A stretch of DNA of 64,000 nucleotides from contig JADJUP010000050.1 of NCBI GenBank assembly GCA_016716965.1, positions 111,504 through 175,503 of the forward strand, written 5' to 3'. The stretch's first letter is position 1; the number at the start of each line of letters is the position of its first letter. A program made the position numbers and the translations under genes. Under the pieces are notes generated by a model, which did no database searches, was not told where the DNA came from, and saw only the letters and a list, made by a program, of their open reading frames with translations. This DNA comes from Sulfuritalea sp. (GTDB taxonomy: Bacteria > Pseudomonadota > Gammaproteobacteria > Burkholderiales > Rhodocyclaceae). Positions 11,130 to 19,530 of this stretch are shown here, piece by piece.

Positions 11130-11924
11130 ATGAACGCCACGCCGCAAGCCGCTCCCGCCGTCCTCGATCGCATCCGCGTCGTGCTTTCCCATCCGAGCCA
11201 TCCGGGCAACATCGGCGCCGCCGCCCGGGCCATGAAAACCATGGGCCTGTCGCGCCTGGTGCTGGTCAATCCGAAAGCCTTTCCAGATTCCCAGGCTGAT
11301 GCCATGGCGGCCGGTGCCACAGACCTTTTGGTGGCGGCCGAGGTGGTGGCTTCGCTTGCCGAGGCCTTGCGCGGCACCACGCTGGCCATGGCGATGACCG
11401 CCCGCCGGCGCGAACTCGCGGTGCCGGCGCTGTGGGCGCGCGACGGCGCGGCGGAGTTGGTGGCCATGGCGGCCAGCGGCGAGGTTGCGCTGGTATTCGG
11501 CAACGAAACCTCGGGGCTGTCCAACGACGAACTGGCAATGTGCCGGCGCTGGGCGATGATTCCCGTGAACGCCGAATTCAGTTCGCTGAACCTTGCGGCG
11601 GCGGTGCAGGTGATGTGCTATGAGTTGCGCCTTGCCGCGATCGATCCCGGATTGCCGCCCGCGATTTCCGGCGCCGGGACGCTGGCCAGCCACGACGAAG
11701 TCGAAGGCCTGATCGCGCACATCGAACGCGCGGCGATCGCCAGCGAGTTTCTTGATCCGGCCAGCCCGAAGCGCCTGATCCAGCGCCTGCGGCGCATGTT
11801 CTCCCGCGCCGGTCCCGAGAAGGAGGAAGTCGCCATCCTGCGCGGCCTGTTCGCGGCGCTCGAGGCCGGTCCGCGGATGCCGGGCGGCAAATTGCATGGC
11901 ATGCCCCGCACGTCCGATGACTGA
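11130..11924 (+). CDS. trmJ: tRNA (cytidine/uridine-2'-O-)-methyltransferase TrmJ-type (SpoU family)
   Basis: The 264-residue product starts at ATG 11130. It shows the SPOUT/SpoU motifs: RVVLSHPSHPGNIGAAARAMKTMG near the N terminus (motif 1), VALVFGNETSGLSNDE (motif 2), and IPVNAEFSSLNLAAAVQVMCYE (motif 3), which together form the knotted SAM site. A C-terminal helical extension with FSRAGPEKEEVAILRGL is typical of TrmJ, which 2'-O-methylates position 32 of tRNAs. An isc cluster with cysE and iscR downstream of trmJ is a common proteobacterial order. Confidence 0.88.
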   Translation: MNATPQAAPAVLDRIRVVLSHPSHPGNIGAAARAMKTMGLSRLVLVNPKAFPDSQADAMAAGATDLLVAAEVVASLAEALRGTTLAMAMTARRRELAVPALWARDGAAELVAMAASGEVALVFGNETSGLSNDELAMCRRWAMIPVNAEFSSLNLAAAVQVMCYELRLAAIDPGLPPAISGAGTLASHDEVEGLIAHIERAAIASEFLDPASPKRLIQRLRRMFSRAGPEKEEVAILRGLFAALEAGPRMPGGKLHGMPRTSDD

Positions 11925-12001
11925 ACGCTGAAAGCTGGCGGCGTGGCGACGCCAAGCGCCGGTATACTTGGCCCTCCATTCCCTGTCAGCGGTCCCCTGT
12001 C

Positions 12002-12754
12002 ATGTTCTCCCGCCTGCGCGAAGATATCTCCTGCGTTTTCGAACGCGATCCCGCCGCCCGTTCCACCTGGGAGGTGGTGACCTGCTATCCGGGATTCCAC
12101 GCGCTGACCCTGCATCGCCTCTCGCACTGGCTGTGGAGCGCACGCTTGCGCTGGATGGCACGCGCGCTTTCGCATTTCACGCGCTGGATCACCGGCATCG
12201 AAATCCATCCCGGCGCCACCATCGGGCGACGGGTATTCATTGACCACGGCATGGGCGTGGTCATCGGCGAGACGGCCGTGATTGAGGACGAATGCACGCT
12301 GTATCACGGGGTAACCCTAGGTGGTACTTCCTGGAGCAAGGGCAAGCGCCATCCGACCCTGCAGCGTGGAGTGGTAATCGGCGCCGGTGCCAAGATCCTC
12401 GGCCCCATTACGCTCGGTGTGGGCGCCAAGGTCGGGTCCAATGCCGTGGTGGTGCGCGACGTTCCCCCGGGCGGCACGGCGGTGGGCATTCCGGCACGCA
12501 TCATCGAAGACCGTAGCGAGATCGATCGCGAGGTCAAGGCCGGCCAGATGGGCTTTTCCGCCTATGCGGTCACACGTGCACAGGACGATCCATTGGCCCA
12601 GGCGATACACGGACTGCTCGATCATGCGGTCGAAACCGACCGCCGTATCGAGGCCTTGCTGAAAACCATGGAGCGCTGCGGGGTAACGCTCGAAGACGAT
12701 GTCGCCACCGCAGACAAGTTCGACCCAAACTATCTGTCGAAGATAGTTGACTAA
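12002..12754 (+). CDS. cysE: Serine O-acetyltransferase
   Basis: CysE makes O-acetylserine from serine and acetyl-CoA, the first step of cysteine synthesis. The 250-residue protein has an N-terminal helical region (MFSRLREDISCVFERDPAAR) and then a left-handed hexapeptide beta-helix: GIEIHPGATIGRRVFIDHG, VVIGETAVIEDECTLYHG and GAKILGPITLGVGAKVGSNA. The catalytic His sits in DHGMG. Its last codons overlap the IscR-type site and -35 element of iscR. Placement directly before iscR and two cysteine desulfurases links cysteine supply to its use in cluster assembly. Confidence 0.93.
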   Translation: MFSRLREDISCVFERDPAARSTWEVVTCYPGFHALTLHRLSHWLWSARLRWMARALSHFTRWITGIEIHPGATIGRRVFIDHGMGVVIGETAVIEDECTLYHGVTLGGTSWSKGKRHPTLQRGVVIGAGAKILGPITLGVGAKVGSNAVVVRDVPPGGTAVGIPARIIEDRSEIDREVKAGQMGFSAYAVTRAQDDPLAQAIHGLLDHAVETDRRIEALLKTMERCGVTLEDDVATADKFDPNYLSKIVD

Positions 12755-12776
12755 AACTGTCGGGATACCATATAGT
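12743..12776 (+). promoter_or_regulatory. iscR promoter overlapped by type 1 IscR-binding site
   Basis: A -35 TTGACT (12747-12752), an 18-nt spacer and a -10 TATAGT (12771-12776) form a good sigma-70 promoter. Over it, 12743-12767 matches the known type 1 IscR consensus (ATAxYYGACT, A/T-rich centre, xGTCRRxTAT) with ATAGTTGACT at the left and GTCGGGATA at the right, differing mainly in the last few bases. [2Fe-2S]-IscR bound here would block its own operon, as in E. coli. The site reaches into the cysE stop codon. Confidence 0.8.
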
Positions 12777-12843
12777 CGATGGAAACGCTCAGGTATTAAA
12801 TCCGAAGCGTTTCCCGAGTGTTTTTCCCCGACGGAGAATTCCC

Positions 12844-13335
12844 ATGAGACTGACGACCAAAGGACGTTTTGCGGTAACCGCAATGATTGACCTTGCCCTG
12901 CGCCAGCACGCCGGCCCGGTGACCCTGGCCGGCATCAGCGAGCGGCAGAAGATTTCCCTTTCCTATCTGGAACAGTTGTTCGGCAAGTTGCGCCGCCGGC
13001 AATTGGTGTCCAGCGTGCGCGGCCCGGGTGGTGGCTATTGCCTGGCCAAGCCGCTCGAGGGCGTTTCCGTGGCCGAGATCATCCACGCCGTGGATGAAAC
13101 CCTCGATGCGACCAACTGCGGCGGCAAGGGCAACTGTGCCGAGGACCAGCGGCCCTGCATGACCCACGAACTGTGGACCAGCCTCAACGAAAAGATGTTC
13201 GAGTACCTGAGTTCGGTCACCCTCGCTGAACTCGTGGCGCAGCAACGCGAGCGCACCGGTGCCAGCGCCGTGCTGCACGACGAGCGTCCTTTGCGCCGCG
13301 CGCGCCGTCCGGCCGAGGAACTGGCTGCCGCCTGA
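12844..13335 (+). CDS. iscR: Fe-S cluster-sensing Rrf2-family repressor IscR
   Basis: The 163-residue protein begins MRLTTKGRFAVTAMIDLAL, the Rrf2 winged helix, with recognition region ISERQKISLSYLEQLF and the wing VRGPGGGYCL. The cluster-binding residues are C92, C98, C105 and H108 (NCGGKGNC then PCMTH). IscR carries a [2Fe-2S] cluster when Fe-S supply is adequate and then represses isc transcription. An IscR-type site overlaps its promoter, so autoregulation is inferred. The next gene follows 8 nt after its stop. Confidence 0.95.
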   Translation: MRLTTKGRFAVTAMIDLALRQHAGPVTLAGISERQKISLSYLEQLFGKLRRRQLVSSVRGPGGGYCLAKPLEGVSVAEIIHAVDETLDATNCGGKGNCAEDQRPCMTHELWTSLNEKMFEYLSSVTLAELVAQQRERTGASAVLHDERPLRRARRPAEELAAA

Positions 13336-13343
13336 AGCCGTCC

Positions 13344-14501
13344 ATGTTCGCTCCCGTCTATTTCGATCACAACGCCACGACGCCGCTCGACGCGCGCGTG
13401 CTGGAAGGCATGCTGCCGTACCTCACGACGCAGCATGGCAACGCTTCCAGCCGCCACGAGTATGGCCGCGCGGCGCGGCGGGCGATCGACGAGGCGCGGC
13501 AGCGGGTGGCCCATGCGGTGGGAGCCCATCCGACCGAGGTGGTTTTCACCAGTGGCGGCACCGAGGCGAACAACCTGTTCATCAAGGGCGCGGCGGCCTG
13601 CCTGAGTCCGGGGCTGGTGGCGGTTTCCGCGATTGAACATCCCTGCGTGCGCGAGCCGGCAAAGGCTTTGCGACGTGTCGGGTGGCGGCTGCGCGAGCTT
13701 GCCGTCGATGCGGATTGCCGTGTCGCCAGCGCCGACTTTCATGAGGTGGTCAATGAGCGGCCGTCCCTGGTTTCGGTGATGCTGGCCAATAACGAAACCG
13801 GCGTGGTCCAGGATGTGGTCGCGCTGGCTCAGGCAGCGGCTCCCGCGCGGGCTTGGTTCCATACCGACGCGGTGCAGGCCTTTGGTCGCCTCACATTGGA
13901 TTTCCGCAAGCTCAACGCCGCCGGCGTGCATGCCCTGACGATCTCCGCCCACAAGCTGGGCGGTCCCAAGGGCGCGGGAGCCCTGGTGGTGGACAAGCGC
14001 GTGGAATTGCTGCCGCTGATCGCTGGCGGCGGCCATGAGCGCGGCCTGCGCTCGGGCACCGAGAATGTTCCCGCGATCGTCGGTTTCGGCCTTGCCGCGG
14101 AACTTGGGGTGGCCGATCTCGATGCCCGTACAAGGCATTTTGCAGCGCTGCGCGGCGAACTCGAGGCGGGCCTGTTGCAGCAGGGCGCGACGCTATTCGG
14201 AGCGGGAGCCGAACGCCTGCCGAACACCTGCTACTTCGCCGTCGCCGGCATCGATGGCGAAACGCTGGTGGGCCGGCTCGATCGCGCCGGTTTTGCGGTG
14301 GCGGCCGGGGCCGCCTGTTCCAGCGCCAATCCGGAACCTTCGCATGTGCTGCTGGCGATGGGCGTCCCGTCCTCGCTGGCGCGCGGCGCGGTGCGGGTGA
14401 GCCTGGGCGCGGACAACACTGTTGCGCAGGTGCGCGATTTTCTATCCGTACTAGATACTACAATCTTGCAACTCAAGGGCATGACCGCCCTGACAAGCTG
14501 A
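13344..14501 (+). CDS. Second cysteine desulfurase (NifS/IscS-like), between iscR and iscS
   Basis: This is a 385-residue aminotransferase class V protein. It has YFDHNATTPLD at the N terminus, the PLP lysine K204 in SAHKLGGPKG, and the catalytic Cys C325 in GAACSSANPEPSH. It would remove sulfur from cysteine as an enzyme-bound persulfide. It is clearly paralogous to the iscS gene 16 nt downstream but diverged, and the segment after the catalytic Cys differs from the CTSASLEPS of IscS. It may supply sulfur for a different acceptor. A 24-bp repeat is translated within it as RVASADF (copy 3). Being in the isc operon it should share IscR control. Confidence 0.9.
   Translation: MFAPVYFDHNATTPLDARVLEGMLPYLTTQHGNASSRHEYGRAARRAIDEARQRVAHAVGAHPTEVVFTSGGTEANNLFIKGAAACLSPGLVAVSAIEHPCVREPAKALRRVGWRLRELAVDADCRVASADFHEVVNERPSLVSVMLANNETGVVQDVVALAQAAAPARAWFHTDAVQAFGRLTLDFRKLNAAGVHALTISAHKLGGPKGAGALVVDKRVELLPLIAGGGHERGLRSGTENVPAIVGFGLAAELGVADLDARTRHFAALRGELEAGLLQQGATLFGAGAERLPNTCYFAVAGIDGETLVGRLDRAGFAVAAGAACSSANPEPSHVLLAMGVPSSLARGAVRVSLGADNTVAQVRDFLSVLDTTILQLKGMTALTS
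13717..13740 (+). repeat. 24-bp dispersed repeat, copy 3 (inside cysteine desulfurase gene)
   Basis: GCCGTGTCGCCAGCGCCGAC plus TTTC is read in frame as RVASADF inside the desulfurase. It differs from the consensus only at the final base. Confidence 0.85.
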
Positions 14502-14517
14502 ACTGGAGACTTTGGTA

Positions 14518-15741
14518 ATGACAGCAGGCATGAAACTGCCGGTGTATCTCGACTACTCGGCGACCACGCCGGTGGATCCGCGCGTCGCCGCAAAAATGAT
14601 TCCCTGGCTGACCGAGCATTTCGGCAACCCGGCCTCGCGTTCCCATGCCTATGGCTGGGAGGCGGAAAAGGCTGTCGAAGATGCGCGCGAAGAGGTCGCC
14701 GCACTGGTCGGCGCCGATTCCAAGGAAATCATCTGGACGTCGGGCGCGACGGAATCGAACAACCTTGCGATCAAGGGCGCGGCGCACTTCTACGCCGGCA
14801 CCAAGGGCAAGCACATCATCACCGTGTCCACCGAGCACAAGGCGGTGCTGGATACGGTCAAGGAACTGGAACGCCAGGGCTTCGAGGCGACCTACCTGAC
14901 GCCGCAGGAAAACGGCCTGATCACCGTCGAACAGTTCAAAGCCGCGTTGCGTCCCGATACGGTGGTCGCTTCGGTGATGGCGGTGAACAACGAGATCGGC
15001 GTGATCCAGCCGATCGCCGAACTGGGCGAAATCTGCCGCGAAAAGGGCGTGATCTTCCACGTCGATGCCGCGCAGGCGACCGGCAAGATGCCGATCGACC
15101 TGTCGAAGCTGAAGGTCGACCTGATGTCCTTCTGCGCGCACAAGACCTACGGACCCAAGGGCATCGGCGCGCTCTACGTGCGCCGCAAGCCGCGCGTCCG
15201 GCTCGAAGCCCAGATGCACGGCGGCGGCCACGAGCGCGGCATGCGCTCCGGCACGCTGGCGACGCACCAGATCGTCGGCATGGGCGAGTGCTTCCGCCTG
15301 GCCCGCGAGGAAATGGCCACCGAGAACGAGCGCATCCGCATGCTGCGCGACAAGCTGCTGAAGGGCCTGATGGACATCGAGGAAACCTACATCAACGGCG
15401 ACATCGAACAGCGCGTGCCGCACAACCTGAACGTCAGCTTCAACTTCGTCGAGGGCGAGTCGCTGATCATGGCGATCAAGGACATCGCGGTGTCGAGCGG
15501 CTCGGCCTGCACCTCGGCCAGCCTGGAACCGTCCTACGTGCTGCGTTCGCTGGGACGTTCCGACGAACTGGCGCACAGCTCGATCCGCTTCACCCTCGGC
15601 CGCTTCACGACCGAAGCCGACGTCGATTTCACCATCAAGCTGCTGCACGACAAGCTGGGCAAGCTGCGCGAGTTGTCCCCGCTTTGGGAAATGTTCAAGG
15701 ACGGCGTCGATTTGAATTCGGTGCAGTGGGCAGCGCATTAA
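14518..15741 (+). CDS. iscS: Cysteine desulfurase IscS
   Basis: I chose ATG 14518, preceded by GGAGA at 14505-14509, giving 407 residues. The PLP lysine is K209 (CAHKTYGPKG) and the persulfide Cys is C331 in the hallmark loop SGSACTSASLEPSYVLR. IscS passes sulfur to the IscU scaffold and, in many bacteria, to tRNA thiolation and molybdenum-cofactor enzymes; with FdhD encoded at 29.4 kb it would be a natural sulfur donor for that route as well. The C-terminal end (PLWEMFKDGVDLNSVQWAAH) is the standard IscS tail. Confidence 0.97.
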   Translation: MTAGMKLPVYLDYSATTPVDPRVAAKMIPWLTEHFGNPASRSHAYGWEAEKAVEDAREEVAALVGADSKEIIWTSGATESNNLAIKGAAHFYAGTKGKHIITVSTEHKAVLDTVKELERQGFEATYLTPQENGLITVEQFKAALRPDTVVASVMAVNNEIGVIQPIAELGEICREKGVIFHVDAAQATGKMPIDLSKLKVDLMSFCAHKTYGPKGIGALYVRRKPRVRLEAQMHGGGHERGMRSGTLATHQIVGMGECFRLAREEMATENERIRMLRDKLLKGLMDIEETYINGDIEQRVPHNLNVSFNFVEGESLIMAIKDIAVSSGSACTSASLEPSYVLRSLGRSDELAHSSIRFTLGRFTTEADVDFTIKLLHDKLGKLRELSPLWEMFKDGVDLNSVQWAAH

Positions 15742-15753
15742 AGGAGCATCAAA

Positions 15754-16137
15754 ATGGCATACAGTGAGAAAGTACTCGAGCACTACGAAAATCCCCGCAA
15801 CGTGGGTTCCTTCGGCAAGGATGACGAAGGCGTCGCCACCGGCATGGTCGGCGCGCCGGCATGCGGCGACGTCATGAAGCTGCAGATCAAGGTCGGCAAG
15901 GACGGCATCATCGAAGATGCCAAGTTCAAGACCTATGGCTGCGGTTCGGCCATCGCCTCGTCATCGCTGGTGACCGAGTGGGTCAAGGGCAAGACGCTGG
16001 ATCAGGCACTGGACATCAAGAACACCCAGATCGCCGAAGAACTGGCGTTGCCGCCGGTCAAGATCCACTGCTCGATCCTCGCCGAGGATGCGATCAAGGC
16101 CGCGGTGGCCGATTATCGAAAGAAACAGGGGGCCTGA
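15754..16137 (+). CDS. iscU: Fe-S cluster assembly scaffold IscU
   Basis: The 127-residue IscU has its three cluster-ligand cysteines in VGAPACGDVMKLQ (C37), YGCGSAIASSSL (C63) and KIHCSILAEDAI (C106), plus the HscA-recognition motif LPPVK. It builds [2Fe-2S] clusters with sulfur from IscS. It lies 12 nt after iscS and 2 nt before iscA in the compact isc operon. Confidence 0.97.
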   Translation: MAYSEKVLEHYENPRNVGSFGKDDEGVATGMVGAPACGDVMKLQIKVGKDGIIEDAKFKTYGCGSAIASSSLVTEWVKGKTLDQALDIKNTQIAEELALPPVKIHCSILAEDAIKAAVADYRKKQGA

Positions 16138-16139
16138 TC

Positions 16140-16463
16140 ATGGCGGTAACTCTTTCCGAACCCGCGGCGAAGCATGTCGCCAACTTCATCGCCAAGCGCG
16201 GCAAGGGGGTCGGCATCCGCCTGGGCGTCAAGACCTCGGGCTGCTCGGGGATGGCCTACAAGCTGGAATTCGCCGATGCGTCCGAACCCGAGGACCTGAT
16301 CTTCGAAAGCCACGGCGTCAAGGTGCTGGTCGATCCCAAGAGCCTGCCCTATCTGGACGGCACCGAACTCGACTACACACGGGAAGGCTTGAACGAGGGC
16401 TTCAAGTTCAACAACCCGAACGTCAAGGACGCCTGCGGTTGCGGCGAGTCGTTCAATACCTGA
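16140..16463 (+). CDS. iscA: Iron-sulfur cluster carrier IscA
   Basis: The 107-residue A-type carrier starts at ATG 16140. It has the three conserved cysteines C35 (TSGCSG), C99 and C101 (ACGCGESF). A-type proteins take clusters from IscU and hand them on, mainly to [4Fe-4S] targets. Many such targets are encoded nearby (PadB, PadC, PadF, PadI). Confidence 0.96.
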   Translation: MAVTLSEPAAKHVANFIAKRGKGVGIRLGVKTSGCSGMAYKLEFADASEPEDLIFESHGVKVLVDPKSLPYLDGTELDYTREGLNEGFKFNNPNVKDACGCGESFNT

Positions 16464-16484
16464 TGCGTGTCTGTTGATCGCGCG

Positions 16485-17027
16485 ATGACCACGTTCGACC
16501 TGAATTTTTCCGCCGACCACTTCACGCTGTTCGGCCTGCCGCAGGCGCAGGCGCTGGATCTTGCGAGCCTGGAAAACAGCTTTCGCGCGATCCAGGCCAA
16601 GGTGCATCCGGACAAGCATGCCCATGCTGCCGATTCCGATCGGCGCATGGCGATGCAGTGGGCGACGCGGGTCAACGAGGCCTTCCAGACCCTGAAGTCG
16701 CCCGGTCTGCGCGCACGCTATCTGCTCGGCCTGCTCGGCCACGATCCGCAGATCGAAAGCAACACGGCAATGCCCACGGAATTCCTGATGGACCAGATGG
16801 AGTTGCGCGAAGCCGTCATGGATGCGCGTGCGGGCGCCGACGAAGCAGCGCTGGACGCCGTGCGCAACCGCTTGCTGGGCGAAATCAAGGCCGACTACGT
16901 GCGACTGGCGGACTTGATCGACATCCGGAAGGATTTCGGTGCGGCGGCAATGCTGGTGCGGCAACTCATGTTCCAGGAAAAGCTGCTGCACGAAATCGAC
17001 GACGCTCTCGAAGCCGTTACCGCTTGA
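16485..17027 (+). CDS. hscB: Fe-S co-chaperone HscB (J-type)
   Basis: I chose ATG 16485 (MTTFDLNFSADHFTLFGLP) over GTG 16467; the product has 180 residues. The J-domain motif HPD is in KVHPDKHAHA, and the C-terminal three-helix bundle, which binds IscU, includes FLMDQMELREAV and ADYVRLADLID. HscB delivers IscU to HscA and stimulates its ATPase. The 98-nt gap to hscA is the longest in the operon; it holds a short GATC-TTCG-GATC hairpin but no clear promoter. Confidence 0.94.
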   Translation: MTTFDLNFSADHFTLFGLPQAQALDLASLENSFRAIQAKVHPDKHAHAADSDRRMAMQWATRVNEAFQTLKSPGLRARYLLGLLGHDPQIESNTAMPTEFLMDQMELREAVMDARAGADEAALDAVRNRLLGEIKADYVRLADLIDIRKDFGAAAMLVRQLMFQEKLLHEIDDALEAVTA

Positions 17028-17125
17028 CTTCAGCGTCGCGTGAAACGGCGTTTCTGATCTTCGGATCGTTGCGCTCGAACATCACCGGTCGCTCCGAACA
17101 AGTTATTTTTCGCTAAAAGAAAAAC

Positions 17126-18991
17126 ATGGCACTACTACAGATTGCGGAACCGGGAGAGTCCGCGGCGCCGCACGAGCATCGCCTCGCCGTCGGCATCGAC
17201 CTGGGAACCACCAATTCCCTCGTCGCCACCGTCAGGAGCGGGATGAGCGTCGTGCTCAACGACATCCAGGGCCGACCGCTGCTGCCCTCGGTGGTCGCTT
17301 ATGCCGCCGACGGTAGCGTCGACGTGGGCTATGGCGCGGAGGCGAGGCAGTCCATCGATCCGAAGAACACCATCGTCTCGGTCAAGCGCTTCATGGGGCG
17401 CGGCCGGCGCGACATCGCGCACATCGAAACCCTGCCTTACGACTTCGTCGATGCCGAAGGCATGGTCAAGCTGCGCACCATTGCCGGCGTCAAGAGCCCC
17501 GTCGAGATTTCGGCCGAAATCCTGCGCACCGTGCGCAATCGCGCCGAGGCCTCGCTCGGCGGCGAACTGACCGGCGCCGTAATCACGGTGCCGGCCTACT
17601 TCGACGACGCCCAGCGCCAGGCGACCAAGGACGCAGCGCGGCTGGCCGGCCTCAACGTGCTGCGCCTGCTCAACGAACCGACGGCGGCCGCCATCGCCTA
17701 CGGGCTGGACAATTCGGCCGAAGGCATCTATGCCGTGTTCGACCTCGGTGGCGGCACCTTCGACATTTCGATCCTGCGCTTGTCCAAGGGCGTTTTCGAA
17801 GTCATGGCCACCGGCGGCGATTCCGCGCTCGGCGGCGACGATTTCGACCATCGCGTCTTCTGCTGGATCATCGAGCAGGCCAAGCTGGCTCCGCTCTCGC
17901 CGCAGGATGCGCGGTTGCTGCAGATGCGCGCCCGCGAGGCCAAGGAACAGTTGTCGCAGCACGGCCAGGCGCCGATCACCGTCAAGCTGGGCAGCGGCGA
18001 GTATGTCGACCTGACGCTGACCACCGAAGTATTTACCGAGATCACCCGTACCCTGGTGCAGAAGGCCCTGACACCTACCAAGAAAGCCCTGCGCGACGCC
18101 GGGCTCACGGTGGACGAGGTGCGCGGCGTGGTGATGGTGGGTGGCTCGACGCGCATGCCGCAGATCCAGCATGCCGTGGCGGAACTGTTCAAGCAGGAGC
18201 CGCTCAACAACCTCGATCCGGAAAAGGTCGTGGCGCTCGGGGCGGCGATCCAGGCCAACCTGCTGGCGGGCAATCGCGCCGCCGGCGACGACTGGCTGCT
18301 GCTCGACGTGATCCCGCTTTCGCTGGGCCTGGAAACCATGGGTGGCCTGGTGGAGAAGGTGATCCCGCGCAACTCGACGATCCCCATCGCGCGCGCGCAG
18401 GAGTTCACCACCTTCAAGGACGGCCAGACTGCCATGGCCATCCATGTCGTGCAAGGCGAGCGCGAACTGGTTACCGATTGCCGCAGCCTGGCGCGTTTCG
18501 AATTGCGCGGCATGCCGCCGATGGTGGCCGGCGCGGCGCGCATTCGGGTGACCTTCCAGGTCGATGCCGACGGCCTGCTTTCCGTTACCGCCCGCGAGCA
18601 GACCACCGGGCGCGAGGCGCGGGTCGAGGTCAAGCCGTCCTACGGCCTCACCGACGACGAGATCGCAGGCATGCTGAAAGACAGCTTCAGCCATGCCGGT
18701 GACGACGCCTTCCGTCGCGCCTTGCGCGAGGCGCAGGTCGAGGCGCAGCGCCTGATCGAGGCCACCCAGTCGGCGCTGCTGGATTCCGGCGACCTCCTTT
18801 CGGTAGCGGAGCGGGCGCACATCGACGCCGCGCTGGCCAAAACACAGGCGGTGATGATCGGTGACGATCGTCGCGTGATCGACGAGGCGATGCGCGGCCT
18901 GAGCGCCGCCACCAATGAATTCGCGGCAAGACGCATGAACCAGAGCGTGCAACGCGCGCTCGCCGGCCGCAACGTGGACCAGATTACATGA
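17126..18991 (+). CDS. hscA: Fe-S cluster assembly chaperone HscA (Hsp70 family)
   Basis: The 621-residue Hsp70 homologue has VGIDLGTTNSLVATV near its N terminus, the phosphate-2 motif FDLGGGTFDISIL, the adenosine motif VVMVGGSTRMP, and a substrate-binding half beginning IPLSLGLETMGG. HscA binds the LPPVK motif of IscU and drives release of the assembled cluster. It overlaps fdx by 4 nt (ATGA at 18988-18991), indicating coupled translation. Confidence 0.96.
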   Translation: MALLQIAEPGESAAPHEHRLAVGIDLGTTNSLVATVRSGMSVVLNDIQGRPLLPSVVAYAADGSVDVGYGAEARQSIDPKNTIVSVKRFMGRGRRDIAHIETLPYDFVDAEGMVKLRTIAGVKSPVEISAEILRTVRNRAEASLGGELTGAVITVPAYFDDAQRQATKDAARLAGLNVLRLLNEPTAAAIAYGLDNSAEGIYAVFDLGGGTFDISILRLSKGVFEVMATGGDSALGGDDFDHRVFCWIIEQAKLAPLSPQDARLLQMRAREAKEQLSQHGQAPITVKLGSGEYVDLTLTTEVFTEITRTLVQKALTPTKKALRDAGLTVDEVRGVVMVGGSTRMPQIQHAVAELFKQEPLNNLDPEKVVALGAAIQANLLAGNRAAGDDWLLLDVIPLSLGLETMGGLVEKVIPRNSTIPIARAQEFTTFKDGQTAMAIHVVQGERELVTDCRSLARFELRGMPPMVAGAARIRVTFQVDADGLLSVTAREQTTGREARVEVKPSYGLTDDEIAGMLKDSFSHAGDDAFRRALREAQVEAQRLIEATQSALLDSGDLLSVAERAHIDAALAKTQAVMIGDDRRVIDEAMRGLSAATNEFAARRMNQSVQRALAGRNVDQIT

Positions 18992-19335
18992 CCCAGATCA
19001 TCGTTTTGCCCCATGTCGAGCTGTGTCCGGACGGCGCGGTACTCGACGCCGAACCCGGCATCTCGGTTTGCGACGCCTTGCTCGCCAACGACATCGAAAT
19101 CGAGCACGCCTGCGAGAAGTCCTGCGCCTGCACCACCTGCCATGTCGTGGTCCGCGAGGGTATCGAATCCCTGGCCGACGCCGAGGAACTGGAAGAGGAC
19201 ATGCTCGACAAGGCCTGGGGCCTGGAGCCGAATTCGCGGTTGTCGTGCCAGGCCATCGTCGGCCGCACGCCGCTGGTGATCGAGATTCCGAAGTACACCA
19301 TCAACATGGTCAAGGAAGGGCATTCGAAGAAATGA
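18988..19335 (+). CDS. fdx: [2Fe-2S] ferredoxin of the ISC system
   Basis: The 115-residue ferredoxin has ligands C42, C48 and C51 (ACEKSCACTTC) and C87 (LSCQAIVG), the adrenodoxin-type arrangement. It supplies electrons for cluster assembly on IscU. Its stop overlaps the iscX start by 4 nt. Confidence 0.96.
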   Translation: MTQIIVLPHVELCPDGAVLDAEPGISVCDALLANDIEIEHACEKSCACTTCHVVVREGIESLADAEELEEDMLDKAWGLEPNSRLSCQAIVGRTPLVIEIPKYTINMVKEGHSKK

Positions 19336-19526
19336 AGTGGACTGACAGCCTCGACATCGCCATCGAACTTTCCGAGGCGCACCCCGATGTCGATCCGACA
19401 CGCATCAACTTCGTCGACCTGATGCGCTGGGTCATGGCGCTGCCGGGTTTCGAGGAAAACGAAACCCACTGTGGCGAAAAGAAGCTGGAAGCGATCCAGC
19501 AGGCCTGGATCGACGAACTGGAATAG
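19332..19526 (+). CDS. iscX: IscX (Fe-S assembly accessory protein)
   Basis: The 64-residue acidic protein (MKWTDSLDIAIELSEAHPDVDP, then RINFVDLMRW and LEAIQQAWIDEL) is a typical IscX/YfhJ. It binds IscS and iron and tunes cluster assembly. It closes the isc operon, overlapping fdx by ATGA. Confidence 0.95.
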   Translation: MKWTDSLDIAIELSEAHPDVDPTRINFVDLMRWVMALPGFEENETHCGEKKLEAIQQAWIDELE

Positions 19527-19530
19527 TTCG

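Noticed and set aside
17028..17125. Riboswitch or small RNA between hscB and hscA
   Set aside because: Only a short GATC-TTCG-GATC hairpin is visible, too little to support an RNA element.
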